Below, piece by piece: positions 41,012 to 53,611 of a DNA stretch of 64,000 nt. The position numbers and the translations under genes were made by a program. The notes under the pieces were generated by a model. That model was not told the DNA's origin and did not search any database. It saw only the letters and a program-made list of their open reading frames with translations. How positions within the stretch are numbered: the stretch's first letter is position 1; every line of letters begins with the position of its first letter. The stretch covers positions 744,001-808,000 of the forward strand of contig NC_089394.1 of the NCBI RefSeq assembly GCF_003171515.1, read 5' to 3'. The stretch comes from Pyrenophora tritici-repentis. Lineage: Eukaryota; Ascomycota; Dothideomycetes; Pleosporales; Pleosporaceae.

Positions 41012-42289
41012 ATGTTTGACTTTATGGAGAGCGTGCAGCATGCGTTCTACGAGGCATCACACTGGAACGTCGACAATTCCTATGGCGCACTCAACGCGTC
41101 GGCACGAGGTACGTCACATATCAGATGGCTTTGCAGAGCACGTACTGACTATATCGTAGCATTGCTCGATTTCGATATTCCCAGAGGCCTACGCATGCAG
41201 ATATCCTCTCTTGCCGCTCCAAATTTTGCGACATCATATACGCTAGGAAGCGTGGGTATTGTCGACGGCTCAGTATCCTACCTTTATTCATCGCTACCAC
41301 TGCGGAAGGACCTCAGGACTTCCCATATTGACTTGCACCATGTAATACGAGGTTACAAACATACCAAAGAGTTGCGAAGACCAGACGAGAAATGGTCGTG
41401 GGAGGTGTGGCATGCGGGTCAGCGAATAGACCGCAAGAGTGAGCTTCGTGACTGGGCCAACATGTACCCCGGCTAAAGATTGGTAGACACCCTCCTCTAT
41501 GGGCGCATATTCCTCCCTCAGTCCAGACTCGAAGCCCTATATCTGCGCCGCCTTAGTCCTACACGACAACTTCGGATCGCGGCCGTAAGCGACTCGAACC
41601 TCAACAATGGCGGGACGATTCTTACGCTCCTGCAAAATGACATGGGCAAATATAGTACCGAATACATGTACAGCACCGATTCGGCTCTTATGGGCGTCCG
41701 AGGACTGTACAACTTTGGGCCTGATGCCAAAGTCGCGGCTACGGAGCCGATAGTTGCAGAGCAGGTAGAGTCTGTGCATGGCCGCTTCAGTGCAGGCGCA
41801 GAGCTCTACTATGGCATACTCAACAAGAGCGGGGGGATCAGCACGGGGCTGCGATTCGCTACCCTACCCAACCATGCGGGTTTCCCGTATACCATGACGC
41901 TGACGCTGAACCCGTTGATGGGCAATCTGTCTTCCACATATGCCGTCAAGGCTGGACGTAACCTTGCGCTTAGTTCCCGCTTCGACTTTAATTTCTACTC
42001 ATATGAAAGTGAGCTGCAGCTCGGGTGCGAATTGTGGCGCATACGCAGCACGACTGACGTAGAGTGGGCGGTCAAAAAGCTGCGTCCAGATTGGAAACGC
42101 CCAACGGTTTCGCCAGACGACGACGTTTCTGGGGTGCTCAAGGCGCGGGTCGACCAGGATTGGCGCGTCGGAGTTTTATGGGAGGGCAGACTAAAGGAGC
42201 TCCTATTCACGCTCGGCGCAAGTCTGGACCTGTTGAAAAGAGAACAGATATTCCGATCGGTCGGTATTGAGCTGCAGTACTCATCTTGA
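41012..42289 (+). CDS. MDM10: Mitochondrial distribution and morphology protein 10
   Basis: Exons 41012-41108, 41160-41438 and 41487-42289 give 392 residues. MDM10 is a 19-strand beta-barrel of the mitochondrial outer membrane. It works in the ERMES ER-mitochondria tether with Mmm1, Mdm12 and Mdm34 and in the SAM complex for barrel assembly. The N-terminus MFDFMESVQHAFYEASHWNV is diagnostic, with alternating strand patterns throughout and a terminal beta signal (SVGIELQYSS). GRIFLPQSRLEALYLRRLSP and GMRYGT-like GAELYYGILNKSGGISTGLR are further family blocks. Both introns are about 50 bp. There is no presequence, as expected for an outer-membrane barrel. Confidence 0.92.
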
Positions 42290-44833
42290 GCGCCAGAGTG
42301 ACTTGGATCATGTGTGCTTGACTCGTCATAGGCCCGAGATGGGACCTGGTGGCTCCAAATGGCTCCAAACGACGGCACCTTCCACCGATGGGGCTCCGGG
42401 CCAAACAGAGCAATGATCAACTTTTTTTCCTCAGGCCGACCGAGTCTAGAAACGCGTTTCCTTCCCACTTGCCGTGGCTGTCAGAAAGGTTTCCCGAGCA
42501 GTTAGGCGGCGGGGGAAAAAGGGGTGGGCAAGTGGACTCAGAGATGACGGGTTCGACAAGGTCCAAGCGATCGCGACCATGTGTTTAGTGGTCACAGCAG
42601 ACAGGCCATGGCTGGGTGTCGAGTGAGTGGGCAAGTCTGCGGTAGAGTGCAGCGTGCAGCGTGGACCCGAGCGGTGTGACGGCTGAAACGAAGTGTGGGG
42701 ATAATGGCTGTCCGTCACACTGCCCCAGGGCCGTTTTGACTTGTTTTCAATGCTGCGGCATAAGACGCACCATCTGTTACACCTGGCAGACGTGAAGGCT
42801 GCGGCACGAAGACGAACAAGCCATCTGGTCCGGTCGGCGCACGTCGGGTGCAGAGGAAAGGGTAAGCAACGACATGGTCGGTTTGGAGTAAGTTTTTGTG
42901 CCGATCCGGTCACGGCTGCGGTCGCGGCGGACGGTGCTGTTGGTGGAGAGTCAGGTTCCGGGTTGTTGGTCGTTGTGGCTCGCTTGTCGACGCGTCTGCG
43001 TCCACGATTGATACGGCGGTGCCTGGCGCAAGGCTTTGCAGGGCTCTTGTGCAGGGAAGCCATGGCTACCATAGCTTGCTTGACAGCTGTAGGGCGACAA
43101 GACGGCCGAGGAGCTAGCTGCTTCTTGTGTTGAAAGTCTTCTAGAGCAACTAGAGAATTGCCAGAATGCCAAACCCGACCAGGCCTGACCCCAGCGCCCG
43201 TCTCAATCCGACTCAATCCGCCCCAAATGCGACGAATTTGTAAAGGTGGATTTAGTGGCTTTGTGAGCGAGCGTGTCATGTTGGCGCGCCTGCGCGATCA
43301 GACGGCACGGGCGCCGATGCAAAGCAGCATCATGATCAGGATCACCTCGCATTCGGCCCACCCGAGAGATCCGCGCGAGGGCTCAGGCTCACGATGCCGC
43401 AAGGGGACCTGCGCCGCATCAAAGTCTGGTCAGGTCACTCTCACTCTGGTGGGCTCTGGGCGTGAGCGTAGGCGTGGCCGCCGTGGCCGTGGCCGTGACC
43501 GTGACCGTGGGCGCGTACGGCGAGACAGCCCCGAGAGTGCGATGGACGTCAAGGCCGTGCTCATGGTGCTGCTGTTGCAAGCTACGAGCAATGGATTGTC
43601 AACGCCCCAAACGCGCACGCCTCATGCCCTCCATGTCGTCCCCTTCCCTCTCCTCCGCCATGTGCCCGTTGGTGGTCAAGACACGCTCCATCTATTCTAG
43701 GCCGACGGCATACGCGGACTATTCCGAGCGGGCGCAGGCGCAGGCGCAGGCGCAACCACTTTACGCCGACGCGCCCTTCTCGAATAACGAGCACGTTCAT
43801 GCACGCTCACTTTCAAACCACCATTACGCTGACTGGCCTCTCGGCGAGCTGTCGCGGCAAGGACTGCCCTATCGCGCCCACTTCTCCTGAGGCCCGGCTG
43901 AGGCTCGCAACATAGCCTATCCCTGGACCCATGTCGGAGTCTTGAGCTCCTACGTTAGTTCCCCTGGCCGTCTGGCTGGCCCGTTGCCGACAGCGCGAGC
44001 GTGGGCGTGTGCGGGCAGCCCTGCGGTGCGCCTGTAACAGTCGACACAGACGACACAGACGACACTGTCGAGAGCGGAGGACAAGCCGTTCAAGGTTCAG
44101 GCACCATGGTTTGCTTCAGAACATAAGCGTTTTGGTGCGTCACCACTGGTCTCGCGCCTGGCGTCAAGTCGTGGTGCCGTTGGGCTAAAACTGTCTCTGG
44201 GCGGAATCCTGGGCCACCAAGCGCCCCGCCCATCCAGCGCTAGCCGGCGCGCACCTTCCCCCCGGCTTCAAAGCCCCTTCCCTTAATCTCCCCTTTCCCA
44301 CCCACGGTCGCTCATTTACAATCCAAGGCCAGCTCCTCTATCCGCATTTTCCCATCGTCACCCTGCTGTCGGTGTGGTAGCTAACACGTTCTCTTTCTCT
44401 GTCGACTTCTGCGAAGTGCCGCCACTCCTTTCGGCCTTTGCCCACGTTCCTTTCTACACAACCCTCCTTTAGGCCCTGCCTGTCCACTCCTTCCATACAC
44501 GCTTCATTCACTCTCGGTCGACCCAGAAATCGCTTTCGGACGATCGTCTTGCCACCCATCTGCTCCTCGGTCAGCAGCTTACTTCTTACATACATACGCG
44601 CCTGGACGGTGTCTTGAGTCTCCATAGCCCCCGGATCATTCCTCTAGCGGCATTGGCCAAAACCCAGCTTCGCATAGCTCCACCTTCACCACCACTCAAT
44701 TGCTGGAACATTACTTCACGACACTTTACGAACATTGATAGACTGAGGTGCTAGCTCGACTGCTCCCTCCACATCACATCACATCACCACCCAACCCTCA
44801 ATCGACTCTCATCCACATCACCCACCACACATC
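42290..44833. other. Long upstream region of the homeobox gene, 2.5 kb
   Basis: A 277-codon minus-strand frame (42446-43279) has no domain and a Pro/Ser/Thr/Arg composition; I reject it. GTGGCC/GTGACC hexamer repeats lie at about 43468-43510 and a CAGGCG hexamer repeat at 43734-43757. The last 600 bp are CT-rich, as in a long 5' UTR. Extended promoters and leaders are common for developmental regulators in fungi. Confidence 0.5.
43734..43757. repeat. (GCGCAG)n hexamer repeat
   Basis: Four GCGCAG units in tandem within the upstream region of the homeobox gene. Confidence 0.85.
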
Positions 44834-46617
44834 ATGCAGGCAAGCGACGACGCAATGGTGTCCCCCACACCATCACCACCCGCCCAGACCCCTACCCCGA
44901 CGCAGGGCTCTGCCCCGCGCCGGCCTCCGCGCAAAAGCACTCTCACCCAGCAGCAGCGAAACCAGAAGCGACAGAGAGCTACTCAGGACCAACTGGTGAC
45001 GCTCGAGGTCGAGTTCAACAAGAACCCCACACCGACTGCTGCTACACGTGAAAGAATCGCTTCCGAGATCAACATGACCGAGCGCTCAGTACAGATCTGG
45101 TTCCAAAACAGGTAGGACTAGCGAGCAACTTGCCCCGTGCGTAATACTGACAGCAACTTAGGCGAGCTAAGATCAAGAACATTGCCAAGAAGAGCATTGA
45201 GAACGGCGATGACTGTAATGACATCCCTGAATCAATGCGCAGATATCTTGCGCTCCAAGCAATGGAGTCTGGCAAGTCAATTGGCACAAACTTCCTTGGC
45301 CGTGCTGGCGGCATGCCATACGGCAGCGGTATGCTTCTCAACACCGACGCCAACAACTCCAAGGTTGTCATCCATCACTTTGCATGCCGCTCGCTGAGCA
45401 TTGGCAGCTGGAGGAGAGTCGGACAAAGCGCCATGGATTTGGTCGTCTTTTACTCACCCGAAAAGTGCTGCATCACGTACTACATCAACAACGATTCAGC
45501 TGGCTACAAAATCGAGTACCCATTCTCTTACATCAAGAACATTCAGCTAGAGAATGGCGACATGACTGCAAACGCCGAGGGCGCATCGCAACGCCCAGGG
45601 GGTCTCATTGTGGAGCTCAACCGCCCACCAAACTTCTTCATGGACTCTTCTGGCTCGGGTGGATTTTTCCAATGTGGCGACTTCACCGAGGACCAGCAGG
45701 CATCCAACATCATGGTGCACCACTTGGGTGGACACCCGAAGGTTCTGAGTGGCCAACTTGCGAAACTTGTCTCACTGGAATCGTTTCAGAATCGACACAA
45801 CATGTACGACCCCAACAGCTTTGCCGTCTCGGCACCAGTCTCGCCAATCAACCACCGTCCCGCGTCCCAGCCCAACCACCTTGTACATCCTCACATGGCT
45901 GTGTTCCAAGAATCCCATCTGGCGCCTCAACCCTTCCAACCGCGCGGCCACAAGCGTCAGCGAAGTCGGTCAGTACCTGTCGCGATGGACTTTTCAATGC
46001 TTCGCAACCCGATGCCCTCTTTCCTGATTCAGGAACAACAGCCATCACCATACATGCCTAACCCAGAGATCTTTGCGCCGCAACCGCACAGTGCAGGCCC
46101 CATCGGTCCTCACTTGAGCATTGACACATCTGCGGGATACGGCATGGACTACAGACAATACCCCATGTCTGCTACCACAGCCAACTCACCTTCCGAGTAC
46201 GGCACACCCGCCTTCTTCACATCGGGTCCATCAAATGACAACATCCCGGCGTCGAACTATGGCCAATACAACATTCCTCCATACGTACACACGCCAATGG
46301 GCCCACCTCCTCACTCGGGATCAGGTCACTCGCCCATGCCAGCCATGAGCCATCCTGACCCGATCATCGCAAACCAGTCCCCACCATTGGGTTCCTTTGG
46401 CCGTGACAACCACGGCGACTTCCATCAGATGTCGCACGACAACGGCATGTCAGACGAGGCGCTACAGATGACAGACATGTACGCTAAGCAAAGTCTAAAC
46501 ATGCCGTTTCGGTCACCAATGATGGACGAGCATTCCGATGATTTGGACATGCAGAACCTCGTGTCGTTTGGCACGATAGACCCTTCCAGCCTGTCGCCTG
46601 AGCATCATCAGATGTAA
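44834..46617 (+). CDS. HTF1: Homeodomain transcription factor, HTF1/HOX2 (Phx1-like) type
   Basis: Exons 44834-45111 and 45162-46617 encode 577 residues. The homeodomain spans about residues 33-96 with recognition helix [15 protein letters not shown]; the 50-bp intron splits the Arg codon of QNR|RAK. A second conserved region of about 140 residues follows ([40 protein letters not shown]), which distinguishes this fungal family. The rest is Pro/Ser/Gln/Met-rich, probably activating. In Magnaporthe and Fusarium the HTF1/HOX2 gene is required for conidium formation, so a role in asexual sporulation is likely here, by homology. The symbol rests on domain pattern, not a database match. Confidence 0.85.
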
Positions 46618-49148
46618 TGGAGCTGAGCTGAGACTGTTGTCTCATTGTCAATTCGTCTTTTGCTTCCTTACTCTTATACCCGAACCTAGTTAACCTGTTA
46701 ACCTTAATGGGGAAGCTTGGTACGCACGTCCTCTGACTAGAGATAGTCATGGGGGATGCTTCCCCGCTCCCCCTCTTCGCGCTTGTCTTGTCGGACATAA
46801 TGGTTCAACCGTTTGGACATAATGCATCTTTCGCATAGGGTCTTCCTGCGGCCGCGGGAGGACCCTCTCACTCTCCACCACCATTCATCATCTCTTCATA
46901 ACGCAAATTGGACGACCACCATCATCCAGGGATTGGTTCTTGATATGGCGTTTCAACGGTATTGGCGGGATGGGACCTATACACAAAGAAAGGGCGGACT
47001 GGTGGAACCTGCGCTGGTGTTGGTTAGACGTCAGCAGTATATGCCGGTCGTCATTTGATTTTCATATTTTTCATTGTTCATCATCCTTGCTTGTTGCGAG
47101 TTAGCCATTGTTTCTTTTGTTGCTTCTGTCCAAGGTTTTTGGTCATTTCCGGGTGAATGGAGGATTGGCATTTGAGGGGATCTTGTGCTGCGGGGGTTGT
47201 AGTGGAATCAGAGCCGCTGCGCGTGCTTGAGTTGTAGCTTTCGATGGGATCTCCGATAAAGTACTGCTCTTTCTGCGGCTGCGGATTCAGTAATTAAGAT
47301 ACTATATTATCTCAAACCAAGCTCCAAGAATGTGTGATGTGTGTGTGTGTGTGTGAGAGAGAGAGGAGGGGAAGGGCGGCAGGCGTGGCGGGGAAATGGT
47401 ATATTATAGAGTTGTGAAATTGCGATGGACAAGAGTTTCGTATTCCAGGGTCAGTTGAGGATGAGGGTCGCAATCTCGCGGACTAAAGTCGCGGTACCAA
47501 ACAACACAGCCTTATTTGACAAGAGCAAAATGAATCCAATGAATCCAACTCGGGTCAGCCCGCCCGCAGTCTATAACATTGGTATTACCACATGTGGAGC
47601 CAATCAGTGGGCGGGGAATGACTTGTAAGTCATGAATTTTCTGCACGACAGGCGACGTTTGACTCGACAAACGACAAAACACAAAACCTTGTCTTCCGCG
47701 TGTGACATTTCGCGACGTGAAGAAAACGATTGAGGAAACGATTGAATGTTTTTTTATGCACGTGAAGAGAATATGTGCAACATGGCAACATGGCAACACG
47801 GCGACGGCGTCCGTATGGACATCCGTTAGCTCCGAATACGAAAGCGGAGGGCGAAGGAGCTCAGTGTGTTTTGGAGTGCAGATGCAACAATAGGATCGTC
47901 AGCTATTGCCGTGTGGTGTGACTCTTCAGACGCTTGTGCCACATGTGTGTAAGCGAGCAGGCGCAGATGCGAGATTTCCTACTCTTAGCAGCAGTACGGG
48001 GCGTACTGTATGTAGGCAGTGATTATGTAACACATGTCAGGTCAGCTTGGGGGCGGCGCTTGTCTAGGTGTCGTGGAACAGCGCAACAGGTACTGGGACA
48101 GTTGAGCGGGCATGTACCTTGCTGCAGACATGCAATGCCATGGCCGTCACAGTAAGGCGAGCAAGGCGCTACGTGGGTTGGGTTGCTAAGGTAAAATTTG
48201 TTATGGTTATCATGACGTACGGGGTCCAAGGCTCGCATCGTAAGGACGCGGGCGAATCGACGACGATGCGAGTTGTAAGGCTTTGCTGCTCGGACGATGG
48301 CCGGCACCGGGTCTTGCGGTCTCGGTCTTGCACGGCAAGGCTTAATTCCCCTGACGTGCGAAAGACGCTTAGCTGCAGTGGCGCCGAAGCGGGAGAATGG
48401 GGCGGGCTCATTTCATCGGGCCAACCAACAGCCCGTACCCTCCGCGCTCCTGAGCAGAAGGAGACCCCTTGCCAACGGGCCTGATAAGTGATCCGCCCTT
48501 CTTCCTCCCAACCCGCTAGACACGCAAACCTACATCTTGTCATTCTTTACCTTGCGCTGTCTTGGAAGCTTGTTCGCCTAATCGCTAACGTCACCATTCG
48601 CCATTTCTCTTGGTGAGACGGAGCCTGGCGGTTCTTGTGCTTGGTTTGGAACAGCAACGGCCGCGCCACTGAGGAACACGAGAAAGTGTTGCAACCCCGT
48701 ACATTGTCCGCCAGCTTTATCACGCAAATAATCCTCACAGCTGCGCCCTTTACATCACGTAGGTGCTTTCTCTTCTAAGCGTTCGCTGCGCCTTCCAATC
48801 GCATCATCTTCGACCAACGCTATCCGGCCCTGCCGGCATTGTCCACCCACCAAAAGGCTTGAGTGGTGCGTCAGTACCCATAATATCCCCAGCTCCCTTC
48901 TATCCACCGAGCTCAACCTCAGTTGCTACCCACCTCGTTTCCAACCCACCGCAAGGCCGATTTTTTTGCCCAGAGCTGCATGCTGATGCTCCCTCGTCTA
49001 GCTTTTGCACTCTCTTGCCCGACATTCTTCACCGCCCGCATCCGTGCAGCAACCTCGACTTCGGCCCACTCCCGAGCTCACGACGCCTATAGTCTTCGCG
49101 TAGCTTCATACTGTTAATCCTGTCCCCCCTCCCAAAGCAATTGCTGCA
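46618..49148. other. Intergenic, 2.5 kb
   Basis: Holds the 3' UTR of the homeobox gene, a GT/GA microsatellite at 47339-47364, and the probable long CT-rich leader of LCB2 (about 48700-49148). Frames of 100-138 codons around 48070-48540 overlap on both strands with biased composition and are not credible. Confidence 0.5.
47339..47364. repeat. (GT)n(GA)n microsatellite
   Basis: About eight GT followed by five GA units. Confidence 0.9.
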
Positions 49149-51143
49149 ATGCCTGTTCGAAGCATCAACCCGTTCGCATCCACCACCCCTACTCCCTCCC
49201 TCGACCCTCTGAACGAGAAGCGCGACCCTGCGCGCCGGGCGTCCTTTGCAAAGGGCGGCAAGTTCACAGCCCTGTTCGGTGGCTCTCCCAAGTCGCGGAC
49301 AGAAGCTGCTGCTCTCCGCGAGGCCTTTGTCGCCCAGCAGCAAGCTCTCCTCAACTCGCCCTCACCGTCCCAGATCTCGCTCCCGACCATCAACCTTACG
49401 ACTGCGACTGGTGAGAAGATGCCCACCGAGGGCAACAAAACTTTGTTCCAGCCCCCTTCGCCAGAGGAGCAGCGCCGCCTTGCACGCGCTCACGCACAGT
49501 TCGGTCCTCTTGGCTCGCAGAAGCACCGCTACCAGAGCAAATTCGAGGGAGAGTTCGGTGACCCCATCGAAGACGAGCCGCCATATTATTTCCTTTTCAC
49601 CACATACATCAGCTACTTAATCCTAATAGTATTCGGACATGTCCGTGACTTCTTCGGCAAGCGCTTCAGGAAACAACACTACAGCCATTTGCAAGAGAAG
49701 GATGGATATGCACCCCTCAACAGCGACTTTGACAACTTCTACACGAGACGTCTGAAGATGCGAATCAACGACTGCTTCTCAAGACCCACTACCGGCGTTC
49801 CTGGACGATTCATCACCGTGCTCGACCGCAAGTCGGACGACGGAAACAACACCTTCAAGATGCTGGGATCCACGACTGAGACACTTAACATGAGCTCGTA
49901 CAACTACCTCGGTTTTGCTCAGTCAGAGGGCCCCTGTGCAGACGCAGCTGAAGCTACTATCCGCAAATACGGAATCTCCATGGCCAGCCCTCGATCAGAC
50001 AGCGGTACCTCTGATCTCACCGTCGAGGTTGAGGATCTCATCGCCAGGTTTGTCGGCAAGCCAGCTTCCATGGTCTTCTCCATGGGTTTCGTTACCAACG
50101 CTACCACCTTCCCTACCATTGTTGGAAAGGGCTGCCTCATGATCTCTGACGAACTCAACCACTCCTCTATTCGATTCGGCGCCCGTCTCTCTGGAGCCAT
50201 GGTCACCATGTTCAAGCACAATGACATGCGGGACCTCGAACGCAAGCTTCGCGAAGCCATCTCCCAAGGTCAGCCCCGCACACACCGTCCCTGGAAGAAG
50301 ATTTTGGTTGCCGTCGAGGGTCTTTACTCTATGGAGGGTACCATGTGCAATCTCCCCGGCATCATCAACCTGAAGCACAAGTACAAGTTCAACCTCTTTG
50401 TCGACGAGGCGCACTCAGTCGGAGGTGTTGGCCCTCGTGGAAAGGGTGTATGCGATTACTTCGGCATTGACCCCTCCGAAGTTGACATTCTTATGGGTAC
50501 CCTGACAAAGTCCTTTGGTGCCAACGGCGGTTACATTGCCGCTGAAAAGCCCATCATCGACAAGCTCCGAACTTCCAACGCCGCCATGCTCTTCGCCGAA
50601 TCACCCGCACCACCAGTCCTCATGCAAATCGCCTCCGCTCTTCGCATCATCGACGGCTCAATAGTCCCAGGTCAGGGCGAGGAGCGTCTCGGACGTCTGT
50701 GCTTCAACTCACGTTATCTGCGATTGGGTCTCAAGCGTCTCGGATTTATTGTCTACGGCCACGATGACTCACCCATCATCCCTGTCATGCTCTACAACCC
50801 CGCCAAAATGCCCGCCTTTTCGCATGAGATGCTTAAGCGTAAAATCTCCGTTGTTGTTGTTGGATACCCTGCCACTCCTCTTGTCTCATCACGCGCCCGT
50901 TTCTGTGTCAGCGCTGCGCACACCAAGGACGACCTTGACCGTATGCTCACGGCTTGCGACCAGATTGGCGACCTCCTGCAGTTGAAGTTTAGCTCAGGTG
51001 TCGCTGGCGGTGCGGAACCCGAGGATCTGGCCGAGAAGAGCCAGACGGATGAGAAGGAGAAGATGCCTAAGCCACCAAGGTGGAGACTCGAGGAAGTGCT
51101 GAAGAGAACGGCTGACGACGTACAACGACGTGTGTTGGAATAG
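49149..51143 (+). CDS. LCB2: Serine palmitoyltransferase subunit 2
   Basis: An intronless 664-residue protein. With LCB1 it condenses L-serine and palmitoyl-CoA to 3-ketodihydrosphingosine in the ER, the committed step of sphingolipid synthesis. The first 130 residues are a Ser/Pro-rich fungal extension. EDEPPYYFLFTTYISYLILI is the membrane segment. The PLP fold shows SSYNYLGFA, DELNHSSIRFGARLSGA, FVDEAHSVGGVGPRG and GTLTKSFGANGGY with Schiff-base lysine K454. These match alpha-oxoamine synthases, and presence of the lysine identifies LCB2 rather than the catalytically silent LCB1. The ATG at 49149 follows a CT-rich leader. It lies 30 kb from DPL1, the degradative end of the pathway. Confidence 0.95.
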   Translation: MPVRSINPFASTTPTPSLDPLNEKRDPARRASFAKGGKFTALFGGSPKSRTEAAALREAFVAQQQALLNSPSPSQISLPTINLTTATGEKMPTEGNKTLFQPPSPEEQRRLARAHAQFGPLGSQKHRYQSKFEGEFGDPIEDEPPYYFLFTTYISYLILIVFGHVRDFFGKRFRKQHYSHLQEKDGYAPLNSDFDNFYTRRLKMRINDCFSRPTTGVPGRFITVLDRKSDDGNNTFKMLGSTTETLNMSSYNYLGFAQSEGPCADAAEATIRKYGISMASPRSDSGTSDLTVEVEDLIARFVGKPASMVFSMGFVTNATTFPTIVGKGCLMISDELNHSSIRFGARLSGAMVTMFKHNDMRDLERKLREAISQGQPRTHRPWKKILVAVEGLYSMEGTMCNLPGIINLKHKYKFNLFVDEAHSVGGVGPRGKGVCDYFGIDPSEVDILMGTLTKSFGANGGYIAAEKPIIDKLRTSNAAMLFAESPAPPVLMQIASALRIIDGSIVPGQGEERLGRLCFNSRYLRLGLKRLGFIVYGHDDSPIIPVMLYNPAKMPAFSHEMLKRKISVVVVGYPATPLVSSRARFCVSAAHTKDDLDRMLTACDQIGDLLQLKFSSGVAGGAEPEDLAEKSQTDEKEKMPKPPRWRLEEVLKRTADDVQRRVLE

Positions 51144-53609
51144 AGTGCCAGACAGGGGAGGGGGGTAAACCGCGCAAGTGCTTGGTGGGGTTGTCTGCCT
51201 CGCCTGCACGCCGGGTTGGAAGACGCGTGTGTGGCGCGGTTGGCCTAGGCCCCGCGCCACAATTGCCTCGTATCATCTCCACCTCACCTCACTTTTTGCC
51301 TACGCTCTCACACAAACACTGCACGCGGCATTATTGGAAGCATTTATCTTTGACGCAGCATGTGGAAACCTTGCGTGGTTTTTTTTTCTATAACGTCCAT
51401 CTTCTTTTTTCGTCATCATCGCATCATGTATCATAAACTCAAGATTCAATACCCTCGCTGTTAAACTTTTCTATACGACATTTTATTAAGATTTTAGAAT
51501 ATTTTCGCTTGCCTGTGGTGTATATGTATGTACGCCCTTTTGATTGTTTTTGACATTTGACATTTGACGTTTGATGTGCGAGTAAGATGGTTTGCAGATG
51601 TGGCGTTTTCGCCTTCTTCGTTGGATAGAAAGGTGGGTGAGGTGAGAAACAGCGAGTGCTAAGTAAGCAAGATGCATGTAGTATGTCATTCCTAATTTTA
51701 ACATCGTTTTGATGACCGACGGCACAACGGATGCGGATGCGGAATCGGTACGATATCCCTGCTACGGTTGCAGTTGCTGTTGCGGTTGTTCCCGTTTTCG
51801 TTGAGTATTATCTGTTTCCAGGTTGGGTTAGGCTAGACGGGACTAGACTGGACCTGGCTAGACTGGGTTAGGTCTTGCTGGGGTTGGAATGGGTTAGATG
51901 GGTTGGAAAGCTTGTGGTTGTGGTTGTGGTCAGTTGTGGTTTGCGGTATAGGGGTTTGATAGGGATGGATGCAGATTTGGGTAAAGGTGGAAGATTTGTG
52001 GGTGTAGATGTGGATGTATATCCATGTGGGTAGAAGATTTGTAGGTAGATGTGGATTGTAATTGAGATTCAAAAGCAAATGTCCAGATCTGTCGCGGTCA
52101 ACTAAATGATGAGATTAAAAATTATCCATGTTCTCCCAGTATCTTTAGGTTGTGTAACGGCGTTCTAGTATATACATGAACATATGGTGTTGGATGTGCT
52201 TAAGAGACGCAGCACCCCAAGTGCCTTCTCCCTCTCCAGATATATACAGATCGTGTTATCACAGCCCTACGCTTACAACACACACACAAAATCGCACAAA
52301 CGTTTTTCCTTTCTTTTCGCCCCCCGCCCTGTCTCTCACCAAACCTAATCCATCCCCTGGAAAGAAGTATCCGATACAACTACTGCGCCCCGTTCCTACT
52401 AATCTTTGCCAGCCCACAATTATGCCCATGCTATTGTCACCGTGAGAGTCCCAGTCCTCCGTTTTACAAAACGCCGATGTTGAATTTTGTCTGAGTAACC
52501 ACGGCCGGGGTGCCACCATGCGCCGGATGTGATCTGACATGAGTCGTTTTGAGCAAGGGAGTCGTAGGAGCTTCGCGTAAAAATTTCTAGAGCTTTGGCT
52601 TGTTAGATGAATGTATACTATTGTTTGCGGATTGGGAGAGAGAGAGAGAGAGAGAGAAATTTACCTTGCTTTCAGGGTTGGAACTGCCTGAACCCGATCA
52701 TGCACCTGGGTTCCCCCGACAATGATCTACGGGTTTGCATCCATGGCTGCCGTATGGTTGACCCCGCCCGGGACAAGACGGATTACAAGCCGCATCGGAT
52801 TCGACATCTACTTTTAGAGGTCCTTCAGGGGACCATGAACTTCCAGAAGTGTCATCTGAGTCTCTCTATAGAATGAGATGTTAGGTTTGTGTTGCGGTGG
52901 AGTGAACAGTGCGCATGTGCGGAGAATTGAAGGATTGAACTGAGGTTGTATTGTGTGAGGCTACAAACAGTATATGTAGGTGGGTGACAGCAAACATTGC
53001 TAGTCCCAGATAGGCATAGCGCCCGTACCATCGGTGAGTTGCGACTGCGGAACAAAGAAGAAGATACCCCAAACCGTGACATTAAGAGAAAAAAACCCCT
53101 ATAGACAATCAATGGGCGTGTAACAGTGTTGAACCAGACGCTGTTTTAAACACGAATCGTGCGTCTTGTACGAACTTTGGATAGTTCTACTGTATTTATT
53201 TATCCTCTAGCTATCGCGCAACACAGACCCGAAGTCGTCGTAGTGCTGTGTGAAGTATTGTATCGGAGACCAGTAAGTGGATGTGGGATCGCGGCGCGAA
53301 GAGTTTACAGAGACATTCGCTTATAATATGATGTATATGATACAGCTTACTTTAAGTAGATATAACTAGAATAGATATAACATTAAATTTAATCGCTAAT
53401 ATCCGCGCTTTCGACTTTGCCTTTAAGTTTGTGTGACGACGGTGGAGAAGGAAATTGCCAGTGCGCCTCTGGGGTTTGCACCCGAGATAGAGTTGTCAAA
53501 GTAAAGGGTAAAGTAAGAGTGAAAAGGCTCGGTAGAGCTCTCATCAAAATCATGTGATTGATAGTCCTCCAGTTTAGTACGCCAAGGATAGGTAGGTACC
53601 ATAATCCTA
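51144..53609. other. Intergenic, 2.5 kb, AT-rich and simple-sequence rich
   Basis: Contains TGTGGTTGTGG and GGGTTAG/GACTAGACTGG low-complexity patches (about 51820-51960) and a GA run at 52635-52657. An acceptor-like CCTTGCTTTCAG at about 52667-52678 leads into 66 open codons (GWNCLNPIMHLGSPDNDLRV to 52876) that might be a stray exon, but no partner exon was found. Confidence 0.45.
52635..52657. repeat. (GA)n microsatellite
   Basis: About eleven GA units. Confidence 0.9.
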
Positions 53610-53611
53610 TA

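Noticed and set aside
42446..43279. 277-codon minus-strand ORF upstream of the homeobox gene
   Set aside because: Composition is Pro/Ser/Thr/Arg-rich with no domain, no splice partners, and it lies in a GC-rich promoter region where long chance frames are common.
48068..48543. Overlapping 124-138 codon ORFs on both strands upstream of LCB2
   Set aside because: Mutually overlapping, Arg/Ser/Cys-biased and without homology signals; the region looks like spacer and leader.
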